Of a stretch of DNA of 64,000 bases, positions 26,632-34,988 are shown piece by piece. Position 1 is the stretch's first letter. Every line of letters starts with the position of its first letter. Source of the stretch: Streptomyces typhae (lineage in GTDB: Bacteria; Actinomycetota; Actinomycetes; Streptomycetales; Streptomycetaceae); the NCBI RefSeq assembly GCF_009755605.1, contig NZ_WPNZ01000011.1, forward strand, positions 206,093 through 270,092, in the 5' to 3' direction. The translations under genes were made by a program, and so were the position numbers. The notes under the pieces were generated by a model that ran no database searches, had not been told where the DNA came from, and saw nothing but the letters and a program-made list of their open reading frames with translations.

Positions 26632-27307
26632 GCTCAAGGCCCCGGCCCTTGGTCTCCACCAGTGCCGCCGCGACCTCGACCAGCTTGCGGTTGGTCTGCT
26701 GGGAGATGCGGCGCAGCAGGGTGAACGCCTGGTCGGCGTCGCAGCTCGCGACGTGCATGATGATGCCGCAGGCCTGGTCGACGACGGGGCGGGTGCGCAG
26801 CGCCTCGCCCAGGTGGTCGAGTTCGGTGAGCGCCGCGCGGTAGTGCCGGTCCCGGACCAGGCCGGCCGTCGCGAAGTCACCGAGCGCCTGCGCGGGGCCG
26901 CAGCCCGCCTCGTCCAGGGCGCCGGGGCGGAAACTGAACAGGCTCAGCGTCAGCGTGAGCCCGGACCGCCGGAAGGGCAGCGTGACGCTCGCGCGGACCC
27001 CGGAGTCCAGGGCCAGCGCGCGGTACTCCGGCCAGCGCTCGTCGTGCAGCAGGTCCTCGGTGTCGACGGGGGCGCCGCGCTCGCGGGCGGCCGGGATCGG
27101 TCCGTCGCCGGAGCGCAGCTGCACGGCGACCAGGCGCGCGAGGTCGGGGTGGGTGACCGCGGCGGGCTGCTCCGTGCCGCCGTCGGTGACGGTGGTGCCC
27201 GCGCCGCAGCACGCGACGGTGCAGCGCACGGCCTGTTCGGCGAGTTCCGAGAGCCTGCGGGCCGGCTGGGCGGACTCCGGACCGTCCGTTCCTCGAAGTG
27301 TCGGCAT
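26606..27307 (-). CDS. GAF-ANTAR RNA-binding antiterminator-type regulator
   Basis: 233 residues. The first about 150 form a GAF sensor domain (LSELAEQAVRCTVACCGAGTTV, ASVTLPFRRSGLTLTLSLFSFRP). The C-terminal about 60 are an ANTAR RNA-binding helix bundle (LGEALRTRPVVDQACGIIMHVASCDADQAFTLLRRISQQTNRKLVEVAAALV), with the conserved Ala-Cys-Gly and Ser residues. GAF-ANTAR proteins are typical of actinomycetes and bind paired hairpins in nascent RNA to prevent termination. The gene is divergent from the PAS/GAF gene, with 151 bp between starts, and near a SigB-family sigma factor, so a stress-related role is inferred. Its targets are not visible. Confidence 0.92.
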   Translation of the reverse strand: MPTLRGTDGPESAQPARRLSELAEQAVRCTVACCGAGTTVTDGGTEQPAAVTHPDLARLVAVQLRSGDGPIPAARERGAPVDTEDLLHDERWPEYRALALDSGVRASVTLPFRRSGLTLTLSLFSFRPGALDEAGCGPAQALGDFATAGLVRDRHYRAALTELDHLGEALRTRPVVDQACGIIMHVASCDADQAFTLLRRISQQTNRKLVEVAAALVETKGRGLERELKSAAP

Positions 27308-27458
27308 CGTGATGCGCCTTCCTTCCGGCCGGGCCCTTCCCGGCCCGAGGTCGTCTCGCGCGGCCCCGCGCGGCCCTCCGCCGTCCCCGCGGGCGCGCCT
27401 ACGATGCGGTTTCCCGGCGGCGGCCCCGGAAAACGGCGGCAGCCGCTACGTTCGACGC

Positions 27459-28577
27459 ATGGCGGAGACCGACCGTTTCGGCGAGGACCTGGCGGATTTC
27501 ATGCGCCGGGTCGCGGAGTTGAAGGCTTCCCGCGCCGTCCCCTCGGGGGATCTGGGCACCATGCTCGACGCGGCCCTGTTCGAACTGGAACACGCGGCGG
27601 AACGGCTGTGGCCGGGCCTGGAGCGGCTGACCGCCGAAGGGCCCGCCGCGGGCGCGTCGGCGACCCGCGACGAACAGCGGCTGCTGCGCGCCGTCTTCCA
27701 GCGGTTCCCGCTTCCGGTCACGCTGGTCGACGGCGAGACCGTGGTACGGCGCATGAACCCCGCGGCCACGGACCTGACGGGGATGCGCGGCGGGTACGCG
27801 ACCGGGCGCCCGCTCAGCGTCTTCCTGACCCCGGCCGACCGGCCCGCCTTCCGCTCACAGGCCGCGGCGGTCGCGCGCGGCGAGGGCGACCGGAGCCTGA
27901 CGGTGCGCCTCCAGCACCGGCCCGAGCTGCCCGTGCGGGCGACCCTGACGGCGCTGCGCCCCGGCACCGAGCCCCGCCCCGTGGTCCTCGTCGTGCTGCA
28001 GCCGCCGGGACCGCGCGAGCCCCTGCCGCGCGGTGTCCGGGGCCGCACCCCCGACCTCGCCGAGGCGACCCGGCACGCCGAACTCCTGGAGCTGGCGGAC
28101 GCCGTGACGGTCACGCTGCTCACGGCGCCCGCCGACCCGGCGGCCGTGCTCCGCCGGGTCGCCGAGGTCCTGCACGGCCGGTTCGCGGACTGGGTGGTGG
28201 CCGACGAGGGGGACGTGCGCCCCCGGCGGCGCAGTGTGCTCGGCCCCGAGGGCGGGCCTGTCGCGGACGTCCTCGCGCAGGACCCGGCCGACTGTCCACT
28301 GGTGCGGGAGGCGGCCCGCTGCGGCGCCCCCACCCTTCAGGTGCGGCCCGACCCCCCGGAGGGCTTCGGGCGGGACGCGGACGGCGCCCCGATCCTGGTC
28401 CGCGCGAACGTCACGTCCCTGCTGTGCGTGCCGCTCGCGACGCGCGCCAACGGCCCGGTGGAGGGGGTCGTCAGCCTGTTCCGCACCGGCGCGCGCCTCG
28501 CCTTCTCGATGGCGGAGGCGCGCGCCGTGGACGTGATGTCACGCCATGTCGCGCTGGCTATGCGGCGTTCGTCGTAA
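27459..28577 (+). CDS. PAS-GAF sensor protein
   Basis: 372 residues from ATG 27459. Residues 1-65 are a coiled helical start (MRRVAELKASR). Residues about 75-175 are a PAS domain (FQRFPLPVTLVDGETVVRRMNPAATDLTGM). Residues about 205-370 are a GAF domain (DAVTVTLLTAPADPAAVLRRVAEVLHGRFADWVVADEG, SLLCVPLATRANGPVEGVVSLFR). No kinase, phosphatase or HTH follows, so it is an isolated sensor or adaptor, probably for the neighbouring ANTAR protein or sigma factor. Its stop codon lies in the first copy of a 31-bp tandem duplication shared with the convergent sigma gene. Confidence 0.85.
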   Translation: MAETDRFGEDLADFMRRVAELKASRAVPSGDLGTMLDAALFELEHAAERLWPGLERLTAEGPAAGASATRDEQRLLRAVFQRFPLPVTLVDGETVVRRMNPAATDLTGMRGGYATGRPLSVFLTPADRPAFRSQAAAVARGEGDRSLTVRLQHRPELPVRATLTALRPGTEPRPVVLVVLQPPGPREPLPRGVRGRTPDLAEATRHAELLELADAVTVTLLTAPADPAAVLRRVAEVLHGRFADWVVADEGDVRPRRRSVLGPEGGPVADVLAQDPADCPLVREAARCGAPTLQVRPDPPEGFGRDADGAPILVRANVTSLLCVPLATRANGPVEGVVSLFRTGARLAFSMAEARAVDVMSRHVALAMRRSS

Positions 28578-28610
28578 CCTCGCGCTGGCTATGCGGCGTT
28601 CGTCGTCACC
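28549..28610. repeat. 31-bp tandem duplication holding both convergent stop codons
   Basis: 28549-28579 and 28580-28610 are identical except one base (GTAACC versus GTCACC). The PAS-GAF stop (TAA, 28575-28577) lies in the left copy and the sigma-factor stop (TAG, minus, 28589-28591) in the right copy. Confidence 0.92.
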
Positions 28611-29767
28611 TCGGCGGACCGTGCGGCGTCTGCGCCGCGGCCGAACCGGACGGCCGCGGACTCGACGGATTCGACGGGCCCGGCGCCCGCGTCGTCCGGG
28701 CGCCCTTGGCGGGCCGCGTCGCGCAGGACCTCCTCCCGCATCCGTCCGCAGCAGCGGCTGATCAGGCGCGAGACGTGCATCTGGGAGATGCCGAGGTGCT
28801 CGGCGATGCGGCTCTGCGTCATGTCGCGGAAGAACCGCATGTAGAGGATGTCCCGCTCGCGCTCGGGCAGCCGGGCGAGGCACGGCTTGACGGCCTCGCG
28901 GTCGACGACGGTGTCCAGGGCCGGGTCGGGGCCGCCGAGGGTGTCCCGCAGCGCGTAGCCGTCGTCGCTGCCCGGCAGCTCGGCGTCCAGGGACAGCGCG
29001 GTGAAGCTGTCGAGTGCCTCCAGGCCGGTGGCGGCCTCCTCCTCCGTCATCCGGGCCCGCTCGGCGATCTCGGCGACGGTGGGCGCGCGCCCCGACACCG
29101 TCTGGGACAGGTCCTGGCAGGCGAACCGCACGCGGTTGCGCAGGTCCTGGACGCGGCGCGGCACATGCAGGGTCCACATGTGGTCGCGGAAGTGGCGCTT
29201 GATCTCGCCGGTGACCGTCGGCACGGCGTAGCTCTCGAAGGCGTTGCCGCGCTCGGGGTCGTAGCGGTCGACGGCCTTCACCAGGCCGAGGGCCGCGACC
29301 TGCCGCAGGTCGTCGAGGGCTTCGCCGCGGCCGCGGAAGCGGCCCGCGAGGCGTTCGGCCATGGGGAGCCAGGCCCGCACGACCTCCTCGCGCAGCGCGT
29401 CCCGCTCGGGGCCGTGCGGCAGTGCGCAGATCCGCCGGAAGGCCTCGGCGGTGTCGGGGGCGTCGTCGTGCGGGTGCCGCGTGGAGCGGGGCCGGGGGAT
29501 GCGGGGAGCCTCGGTCTGCTCGCCCTGCGCGGCGTGCTCTGCGTACGCGGCGTGCTCTGCGTACGCGGCGTGCTCTGCGTGCGCGGCGTGCTCTGCGTGC
29601 GCGAGGTGCTCCGCGTGCGCGAGGTGCTCGGACTGGTGGGCGTGCACGGACTGCTGGACCTGCTGGGCCTGCTGAACCTGCTCGGACCGCGTGGGCTGTG
29701 CGGTGCCGCGGTGCCCGGCCGTGTCCCGGAATCGTGCTGCATCGGATCGTGCTGCATCGGATCGCAT
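28589..29767 (-). CDS. SigB/SigF/SigG-family RNA polymerase sigma factor
   Basis: 392 residues, longer than the usual about 260 because of an N-terminal extension that contains AEHAAY-type hexapeptide repeats (about residues 45-85). The sigma core follows: region 2 (EVVRAWLPMAERLAGRFRGRGEALDDLRQVAALGLVKAVDRYDPERG, then FESYAVPTVTGEIKRHFRDHMW), region 3 (TVAEIAERARMTEEEAATGLEA) and region 4 with its helix-turn-helix (TQSRIAEHLGISQMHVSRLISR). Streptomyces relatives govern osmotic, oxidative and developmental stress. I chose ATG 29767 with AAGGGAG upstream. No anti-sigma gene is adjacent. The divergent pyruvate-oxidase-like operon is a natural target candidate. Confidence 0.9.
   Translation of the reverse strand: MRSDAARSDAARFRDTAGHRGTAQPTRSEQVQQAQQVQQSVHAHQSEHLAHAEHLAHAEHAAHAEHAAYAEHAAYAEHAAQGEQTEAPRIPRPRSTRHPHDDAPDTAEAFRRICALPHGPERDALREEVVRAWLPMAERLAGRFRGRGEALDDLRQVAALGLVKAVDRYDPERGNAFESYAVPTVTGEIKRHFRDHMWTLHVPRRVQDLRNRVRFACQDLSQTVSGRAPTVAEIAERARMTEEEAATGLEALDSFTALSLDAELPGSDDGYALRDTLGGPDPALDTVVDREAVKPCLARLPERERDILYMRFFRDMTQSRIAEHLGISQMHVSRLISRCCGRMREEVLRDAARQGRPDDAGAGPVESVESAAVRFGRGADAARSAEVTTNAA
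29531..29630 (-). repeat. 18-bp in-frame repeats in the sigma-factor gene
   Basis: GGCGTGCTCTGCGTRCGC units of 18 bp start at 29531, 29549, 29567 and 29585, with drifted copies at 29603 and 29621. They encode AEHAAY/AEHAAH hexapeptides ahead of sigma region 2, an Ala/His-rich helical extension of variable length. Confidence 0.85.
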
Positions 29768-30075
29768 GATGCGTGCAACTCCCTTGGTGCCAGGTGCTTG
29801 GAGTGGAACGGTCACCGTGGGAGGGCGCGCGAAAGCGCGTGGCGTGCACCTGTCGTACCTGGGCACACCCGGGGATGAGCGAAACCGCTCCCACGGACGT
29901 GCCTCCGGTCCGAAGCACTGTTCCTCCGCCTGCCCCTCACCCGGAACGCCAAACAAACCCCTGCGCACACGAGACCCGGACGGGTGTTTCCCGCCCTGCG
30001 CGCTGGACACCCGGTCAACGCAACCCCGCGCTTGCCCGCCCCGGAGGACCCCCGGACCTGCTGGAGGACACCGAC
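29768..30075. other. 308-bp divergent spacer between the sigma factor and the TPP enzyme
   Basis: No gene is supported here. The spacer must carry promoters for both directions. I see a small inverted repeat GAGCG-AAAC-CGCTC (29877-29890) and CGCGCGAAAGCGCG (29826-29839). GGGTGT occurs on both strands (for example plus 29975), resembling the -10 of SigB-type promoters, but I found no correctly spaced -35, so I do not assign a sigma factor. Confidence 0.5.
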
Positions 30076-31875
30076 ATGACCGCGAAGGTCGCCGATCACA
30101 TCCTCGAACGGCTGCGGGCCTGGGACGTCGAATGCGTCTTCGGGTACCCCGGCGACGGCATCAACGGCCTGCTCGCCGCCTGGGGCAGGGCCGACGACCG
30201 GCCCCGCTTCCTCCAGGCCCGGCACGAGGAGACGGCCGCGTTCGAGGCGGTCGGCTACGCCAAGTTCGGCCACCGCCTCGGCGTGTGCGTGGCGACGTCG
30301 GGTCCGGGCGCGATCCACCTACTCAACGGCCTGTACGACGCCAAGCTGGACCACGTACCGGTGCTCGCCCTCGTCGGCCAGACGGACCGCAGCGCCATGG
30401 GCGGCTCGTACCAGCAGGAAGTCGACCTGCACACGCTGTACAAGGACGTCGCCGGCGACTTCGTGGAGACGGTGACGGTCCCGGAGCAACTGCCGAACGT
30501 CATCGACCGCGCCATCCGCACCGCGTACGCGCGCCGCTGTCCGACGGCCGTGATCGTCCCCGCTGACGTGCAGGAACTGGACTACAGCCCGCCCACGCAC
30601 GCGTTCAAGATGGTGCCCTCCAGCCTCGACCGCAGCGCGTGGACCGCGCTGCCGTCGCCGACGGCCCTGCGGCGCGCCGCCGAGGTGCTCAACTCCGGCG
30701 ACAAGGCGGCCCTGCTCGTCGGCCAGGGCGCGGCGGGTGCCCGCGCCGAGGTCGAGGAGATCGCGGACCTGCTGGGTGCGGGCGTCGCCAAGGCGCTGCT
30801 CGGCAAGGACGTCCTGAGCGACGAACTCCCCCATGTGACGGGCGCGATCGGGCTGCTCGGCACCCGCCCCTCGTACGAGCTGATGAGGGACTGCGACACG
30901 CTTCTGACCATCGGTTCCAGCTTCCCGTACGCGCAGTTCCTGCCGGATTTCGGCAGCGCGCGCGGGGTGCAGATCGACATCGACCCGCACATGATCGGGA
31001 TGCGCTACCCGTACGAGGTGAACCTGGTCGGCGACGCCCGTGCCACGCTGCGCCAGCTCATCCCGATGATCTCGAAGGAGCGCCGGGAGACGGGCCGCGA
31101 GTGGCAGGCGGAGATCCGCGCCAACGTGGCGCGCTGGCGGGACGTCATGGAGCGCAGGGCCGATCTCGCCGCCGATCCCGTGAACCCCGAGCTCGTGGCC
31201 CGTGCGCTCGACCCGCTGCTCCCCGACGATGTGATCGTCACCTCCGACTCGGGTTCGGCCGCGAACTGGTTCGCGCGTCATCTGACGATGCGGGGCGACA
31301 TGCGGGCCTCCCTGTCGGGGACGCTCGCGACCATGGGCTGCGGGGTGCCGTACGCGATCGGCGCGAAGTTCGCCCACCCGAACCGGCCCGTGGTGGCGCT
31401 CGTCGGGGACGGCGCGATGCAGATGAACGGGATGGCGGAGCTGATCACGGCGGCCAGGTACCGGCACCGCTGGGACGATCCCCGCCTGGTCGTCGGCGTG
31501 TGGAACAACCGGGACCTGAACCAGGTGACGTGGGAGATGCGGTCGATGGGCGGCGCGCCCGCCTTCCTGCCCGCGCAGTCGCTGCCCGACGTGCCGTACG
31601 CGGACTTCGCCCGCTCGATCGGACTGACGGGCATCCGCGTGGAGCGCCCGGAGGACGTGACGGAGGCCTGGCGTACCGCTCTCGCTGCGGACGGCCCCGC
31701 GGTGGTGGAGTTCCTGACCGACCCCGCGGTGCCGCCGATCCCGCCGCACGCCACCTGGGACCAGCTGGAGTCGACCGCGGCCGCCGTCCTCAAGGGCGAC
31801 GCGGACCGCACCTCGATGGTCAAGCAGGGACTCAAGGCGAAGGCGCAGGAGTTCTTCGGCAGCAAAAAGGGTTGA
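30076..31875 (+). CDS. Thiamine-diphosphate enzyme, pyruvate oxidase/acetolactate-synthase-like
   Basis: 599 residues from ATG 30076 after GGAGGAC. N-terminal PYR domain: VECVFGYPGDGINGLLAAW, the catalytic Glu in ARHEETAAFEAVGYA, and GVCVATSGPGAIHLLNGLYDAK. A middle domain follows (ALLVGQGAAGARAEVEEIADLLGA). The C-terminal PP domain has the TPP/Mg motif VGDGAMQMNG ending in GVWNN. The closest match is the PoxB/StcI-type pyruvate oxidase group, but carbonylase or synthase reactions cannot be excluded. It heads a run of same-strand genes (CBS, PfpI, DinB-like). Near a SigB-family factor, a role in stress or stationary phase is inferred. Confidence 0.85.
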   Translation: MTAKVADHILERLRAWDVECVFGYPGDGINGLLAAWGRADDRPRFLQARHEETAAFEAVGYAKFGHRLGVCVATSGPGAIHLLNGLYDAKLDHVPVLALVGQTDRSAMGGSYQQEVDLHTLYKDVAGDFVETVTVPEQLPNVIDRAIRTAYARRCPTAVIVPADVQELDYSPPTHAFKMVPSSLDRSAWTALPSPTALRRAAEVLNSGDKAALLVGQGAAGARAEVEEIADLLGAGVAKALLGKDVLSDELPHVTGAIGLLGTRPSYELMRDCDTLLTIGSSFPYAQFLPDFGSARGVQIDIDPHMIGMRYPYEVNLVGDARATLRQLIPMISKERRETGREWQAEIRANVARWRDVMERRADLAADPVNPELVARALDPLLPDDVIVTSDSGSAANWFARHLTMRGDMRASLSGTLATMGCGVPYAIGAKFAHPNRPVVALVGDGAMQMNGMAELITAARYRHRWDDPRLVVGVWNNRDLNQVTWEMRSMGGAPAFLPAQSLPDVPYADFARSIGLTGIRVERPEDVTEAWRTALAADGPAVVEFLTDPAVPPIPPHATWDQLESTAAAVLKGDADRTSMVKQGLKAKAQEFFGSKKG

Positions 31876-31935
31876 ACCGAACTTTTCCGGCAACCACCAG
31901 CAATGAGGACGTGAAGGAAGAGAGGGCTCAGGACC

Positions 31936-32367
31936 ATGGCGGAGTACGTGCGGGAAGTCATGACACCGGCGGTCGTCGTGGTCCGCCCCGACGCCTCGCT
32001 GGTCGAGGCGGCGCAGCTGATGCGCGCCCAGGACATCGGTGATGTCATAGTCACGGGCGGCGGTCAGGTCATCGGCGTCCTGACCGACCGGGACATCACC
32101 CTGCGCGCCGTCGCCGACGGCGCGGATCCGCTGACGGTCAGCGTCCACTCCGTGTGCACGCCGGACCCGGTCGTGGTCGCCCCCGACGACACCGTGTCGG
32201 AGGCCGTGCTCCTGATGCGCACCCACGCGGTGCGCAGGCTGCCCGTCGTCGAGGACGGCACACCGGTCGGCATGGTGAGCATCGGCGACCTCGCGGTCGA
32301 GCAGGACCCGACCTCCGCGCTGGCCGAGATCAGCCGCGCCGAGCCCGGCCACCAGCCCCGTCCGTGA
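31936..32367 (+). CDS. CBS-pair domain protein
   Basis: 143 residues, made of two CBS motifs only (about residues 5-60 and 70-125), each with the typical ending: DVIVTGGGQVIGVLTDRDITLRAV and RLPVVEDGTPVGMVSIGDLAVEQ. CBS pairs bind adenosine nucleotides or related ligands and regulate other proteins. Such short stand-alone proteins are common in actinomycetes, often beside stress genes. It lies 60 bp after the TPP enzyme and 42 bp before the PfpI-type gene, likely in one operon. Confidence 0.88.
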   Translation: MAEYVREVMTPAVVVVRPDASLVEAAQLMRAQDIGDVIVTGGGQVIGVLTDRDITLRAVADGADPLTVSVHSVCTPDPVVVAPDDTVSEAVLLMRTHAVRRLPVVEDGTPVGMVSIGDLAVEQDPTSALAEISRAEPGHQPRP

Positions 32368-32409
32368 ACGGAAACCCGTAAACAGAAACCCCGAAAGGCA
32401 CATCGACAC

Positions 32410-32955
32410 ATGCGCATCGCATTCCTGGTAGCCCCCGAAGGCGTCGAACAAGTGGAGCTGACCGAGCCCTGGCAGGCCGTGGTGGACGGCGGCGGCGAGC
32501 CCGTCCTGGTGTCCACGGAGGCCGGTTCGGTGCAGGGCTTCAACCATCTCGACAAGGCCGACACGTTCCCGGTCGACCAAGTGGTCGGCGAGGTGTCGGC
32601 GGACGAGTTCGCGGGCCTCGTCCTGCCGGGCGGCGTCGCCAACCCGGACCTGCTGCGCACGGACGAGAACGCGGTGGCGTTCGTCCGCGCGTTCTTCGAG
32701 CAGGGCCTGCCGGTCGCGGCGATCTGTCACGCGCCCTGGACGCTGGTGGAGGCGGACGTGGTGCGGGACCGCACCCTGACGTCGTGGCCGAGCCTGCGCA
32801 CCGACATCCGCAACGCCGGCGGTTCCTGGGTGGACGAGCAGGTGAAGGTCTGCGACGGCGGCTCCAACACCCTGGTCACCAGCCGCAAGCCGGACGATCT
32901 GAAGGCGTTCTGCGAGGCGTTCATGAAGGAGTTCACGCGCGCCGCCAACCGGTAG
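32410..32955 (+). CDS. PfpI/DJ-1 family protein
   Basis: 181 residues, normal for the family. Hallmarks: N-terminal MRIAFLVAPEGVEQVEL with the conserved Glu, LVLPGGVANPDLLRT, and the nucleophile elbow AAICHAPW, where Cys is followed by His. PfpI/YhbO-like proteins are glyoxalase-III/deglycase or protease-like stress proteins; YhbO-type members protect against oxidative, thermal and acid stress. Ribosome site and spacing suggest an operon with the CBS and TPP genes. Confidence 0.92.
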   Translation: MRIAFLVAPEGVEQVELTEPWQAVVDGGGEPVLVSTEAGSVQGFNHLDKADTFPVDQVVGEVSADEFAGLVLPGGVANPDLLRTDENAVAFVRAFFEQGLPVAAICHAPWTLVEADVVRDRTLTSWPSLRTDIRNAGGSWVDEQVKVCDGGSNTLVTSRKPDDLKAFCEAFMKEFTRAANR

Positions 32956-32997
32956 CCGCAGCGGGACCGGCGGCTGAGAACGACGGGACGGACCGGT

Positions 32998-33579
32998 ATG
33001 AGCACGAAGGACGAAACCCTGCTGCGGCGGCACGGCCAGGCACTCGACCTCTTCACGGAACGGGTGCACGGCGTCGGGCAGGAGCAGTGGGGCGCGTCGA
33101 CGCCCTGCACCGAGTGGACGGTGCGGGACCTCGTCCAGCACCTCCTCGTCGAACAGCTCTGGGTGCCGCCCCTCGTGCGGGACGGCGCCACCATGGAGGA
33201 GGTCGGGGACGCCTTCGAGGGCGACATGGCCGGGCCCGACCCCGTCGCGTCCTGGGACACCGCGGCGGACGCGGCGCGCGCCGCGTTCGCCGAGTCCGGT
33301 GCCCTGGACCGCACGGTGCACCTCTCCTACGGCGACACCCCGGCACGCGCCTACTGCGCGCAGATGGTCACCGACCTGGTCGTGCACAGCTGGGACCTGT
33401 CGCGGGCGATCGGCGCCGACGAGCGGCTGCCGGGCGACCTGGTCGCCGCCGCCCTGCACGAAGTGCGACCGTACGCGTCCGACCTGGGCAAGAGCGGTCT
33501 CTTCGCCCCGGCCGTGGAACCGCCGCCGGGAGCGGACGAGCAGACGAAGCTCCTGAGCCTGCTGGGTCGCACGCCGTAG
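32998..33579 (+). CDS. DinB/mycothiol-dependent maleylpyruvate-isomerase-fold protein (TIGR03086-like)
   Basis: 193 residues with the four-helix DinB-like bundle. Typical elements are the first helix (HGQALDLFTERVHGVGQEQW), the TPCTEWTVRDLVQHLLVEQLW signature whose His is a metal ligand, and DLVVHSWDLSRAIGADERL with a second His. This family includes mycothiol-dependent transferases, detoxifying electrophiles with the actinomycete thiol mycothiol. Substrate unknown. Starts 42 bp after the PfpI-type stop, and fits the stress theme of the neighbourhood. Confidence 0.85.
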   Translation: MSTKDETLLRRHGQALDLFTERVHGVGQEQWGASTPCTEWTVRDLVQHLLVEQLWVPPLVRDGATMEEVGDAFEGDMAGPDPVASWDTAADAARAAFAESGALDRTVHLSYGDTPARAYCAQMVTDLVVHSWDLSRAIGADERLPGDLVAAALHEVRPYASDLGKSGLFAPAVEPPPGADEQTKLLSLLGRTP

Positions 33580-33969
33580 TCCTCGCGCACCGGCGCGGCG
33601 TCGGAAGTGGCGGGCCCGGCCGGCACGGGGGGTTGCCGGAAGGGGGTTCGCGGGCCCGCGACCCGAATGCCGGCCCGGCAGTCCTGCCCCGGTCCGGAGG
33701 CGCCGGAGTTCCGTCCACGGTCGACGTCCCGGCGGCGACTCCGAGGAGACTCCCGCGACGACGACCGGGTCCATCCGGCGCCGACGCCACTTTAGGCGGG
33801 CGGCCGTCCGGGCAACGATCCGCTGAGCGCGCCCGCTGTCCGGATAGCGCAGCGATTCCGGATTCCGGACGCCAGGGCTCCGCCACCCCGGCCCACCGCT
33901 GGCCCACCTCCTGGCTTCGGCGGGGCCCTCGTCACCCGTCGGCGCCCCTCGTGCCGACAGGGCCCGCCC
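33580..33969. other. 390-bp convergent intergenic region
   Basis: It lies between the DinB-like gene (plus) and the AraC gene (minus), both ending here. I see no supported gene and no outstanding hairpin or repeat, although GGGCCCGC-type dyads near 33645 and 33958 may act as weak terminators. An AT-richer island, CCACTTTAGGCGGG (about 33786-33800), stands out only by base composition. Confidence 0.55.
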
Positions 33970-34935
33970 TCAGCTCCGCAGCGTCTGCGAGGGCAGTTCC
34001 CCGAAGCGCGCGCGGTACTGCTCGGCGAACCGCCCCAGATGGGTGAAGCCCCAGCGGAAGGCGACCTCGCTGACACAGCGCTCGCCGGGCCCCGCCACCC
34101 GCAACTCGTCCCGCACCCGGGCCAGGCGCACGTCCCGTACGTACGCCATCGGCGTCATCCCCACGTACCGCCGGAAGGCCTCCTGGAGCCAGCGCACGCC
34201 GACCCGGGCCTCGGCGGCGAGTTCGGTGGTGGTGAAGGGGTGTTCGGGCCGCTCCTGCACGGCGGCCATGGCGCGCTTGACCGGGGTGGGACGCAAGGTG
34301 CGCGAGGGCCCGGCGAGCTGGTCGCGGTAGCGGTGCCCGGCGGCCAGCAGCATCCCGTTCATCAGTGCCTCCTGGAGCGGCGCGGTCACCAGCGGATGGC
34401 TCAGCGCCGCGGACTCCGCGCGCAGGTCGTCCGCGATCGTGCGGACGAGGCGGACCCAGCCGAGGCCGGGACCCCGGGTGGTGTCGAACTCAGGGTCGAA
34501 GGACACCGGGCCGCGGGCGGGCCTGCCGAGCAGCCGCTCCAGGTTCTCCTCCAGGGCGGCCCGGTCCAGCTTGACGGCGAGCACCCGGCAGTCCCCCGTC
34601 CACCGGTCGAGGTAGGTGTCGCCCAGGGGCTGCAGGACGGCCGCGCGGCGCGGCCCGGTGCGGAGCACGGTGGCGCGGGGGCCCTGGCGCCAGGCCATGT
34701 GCCCGCTGAGCGGCACGTTCACGTGGTACGACCCGAGTTCGCCGAAGCGCATGCGCACATCCGCGCCGCAGTGCACGTCCCCGACCGTGAGTGCGCCGAG
34801 CTGCCCGATGATGAAGTCCGCCCGGAAGGGGCGCGGGTCGTCGAGCACATCCATGAAGTTGTTGTAGAAGGCGGTTTCGAGCAGGCCCCGCGCCTCGTCC
34901 ACATCACTGGTCCCGAAGGACGTCCTCACCACCAC
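33970..34935 (-). CDS. AraC-family transcriptional regulator
   Basis: 321 residues from a GTG at 34935 (GGAG 5 bp upstream); adjacent in-frame GTG codons leave the exact start uncertain by two residues. The N-terminal about 200 residues are an AraC_binding_2-like sensor domain (GSYHVNVPLSGHMAWRQG, VLAVKLDRAALEENLERLLGRP). The C-terminal about 100 residues are the double helix-turn-helix (FTTTELAAEARVGVRWLQEAFRRYVGMTPMAYVRDVRLARV, VSEVAFRWGFTHLGRFAEQYRARFGELPSQTL). Effector unknown. It is single and divergent from nothing (minus-strand ABC-F gene lies upstream), so its targets are not obvious. Confidence 0.9.
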   Translation of the reverse strand: MVVRTSFGTSDVDEARGLLETAFYNNFMDVLDDPRPFRADFIIGQLGALTVGDVHCGADVRMRFGELGSYHVNVPLSGHMAWRQGPRATVLRTGPRRAAVLQPLGDTYLDRWTGDCRVLAVKLDRAALEENLERLLGRPARGPVSFDPEFDTTRGPGLGWVRLVRTIADDLRAESAALSHPLVTAPLQEALMNGMLLAAGHRYRDQLAGPSRTLRPTPVKRAMAAVQERPEHPFTTTELAAEARVGVRWLQEAFRRYVGMTPMAYVRDVRLARVRDELRVAGPGERCVSEVAFRWGFTHLGRFAEQYRARFGELPSQTLRS

Positions 34936-34988
34936 GAGATCTCCAACTGCGCAGCGTACGGCGTGGTTTCGCCACGCTACCGCCCGAG

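Noticed and set aside
29768..30075. SigB-type promoter (GNNT-N14-16-GGGTAY) for the sigma-factor gene
   Set aside because: GGGTGT occurs, but no G-N-N-T element is found at the right distance on that strand, so the assignment would be forced.
33580..33969. Small RNA in the convergent spacer
   Set aside because: No promoter-terminator pair or conserved structure can be supported by eye.
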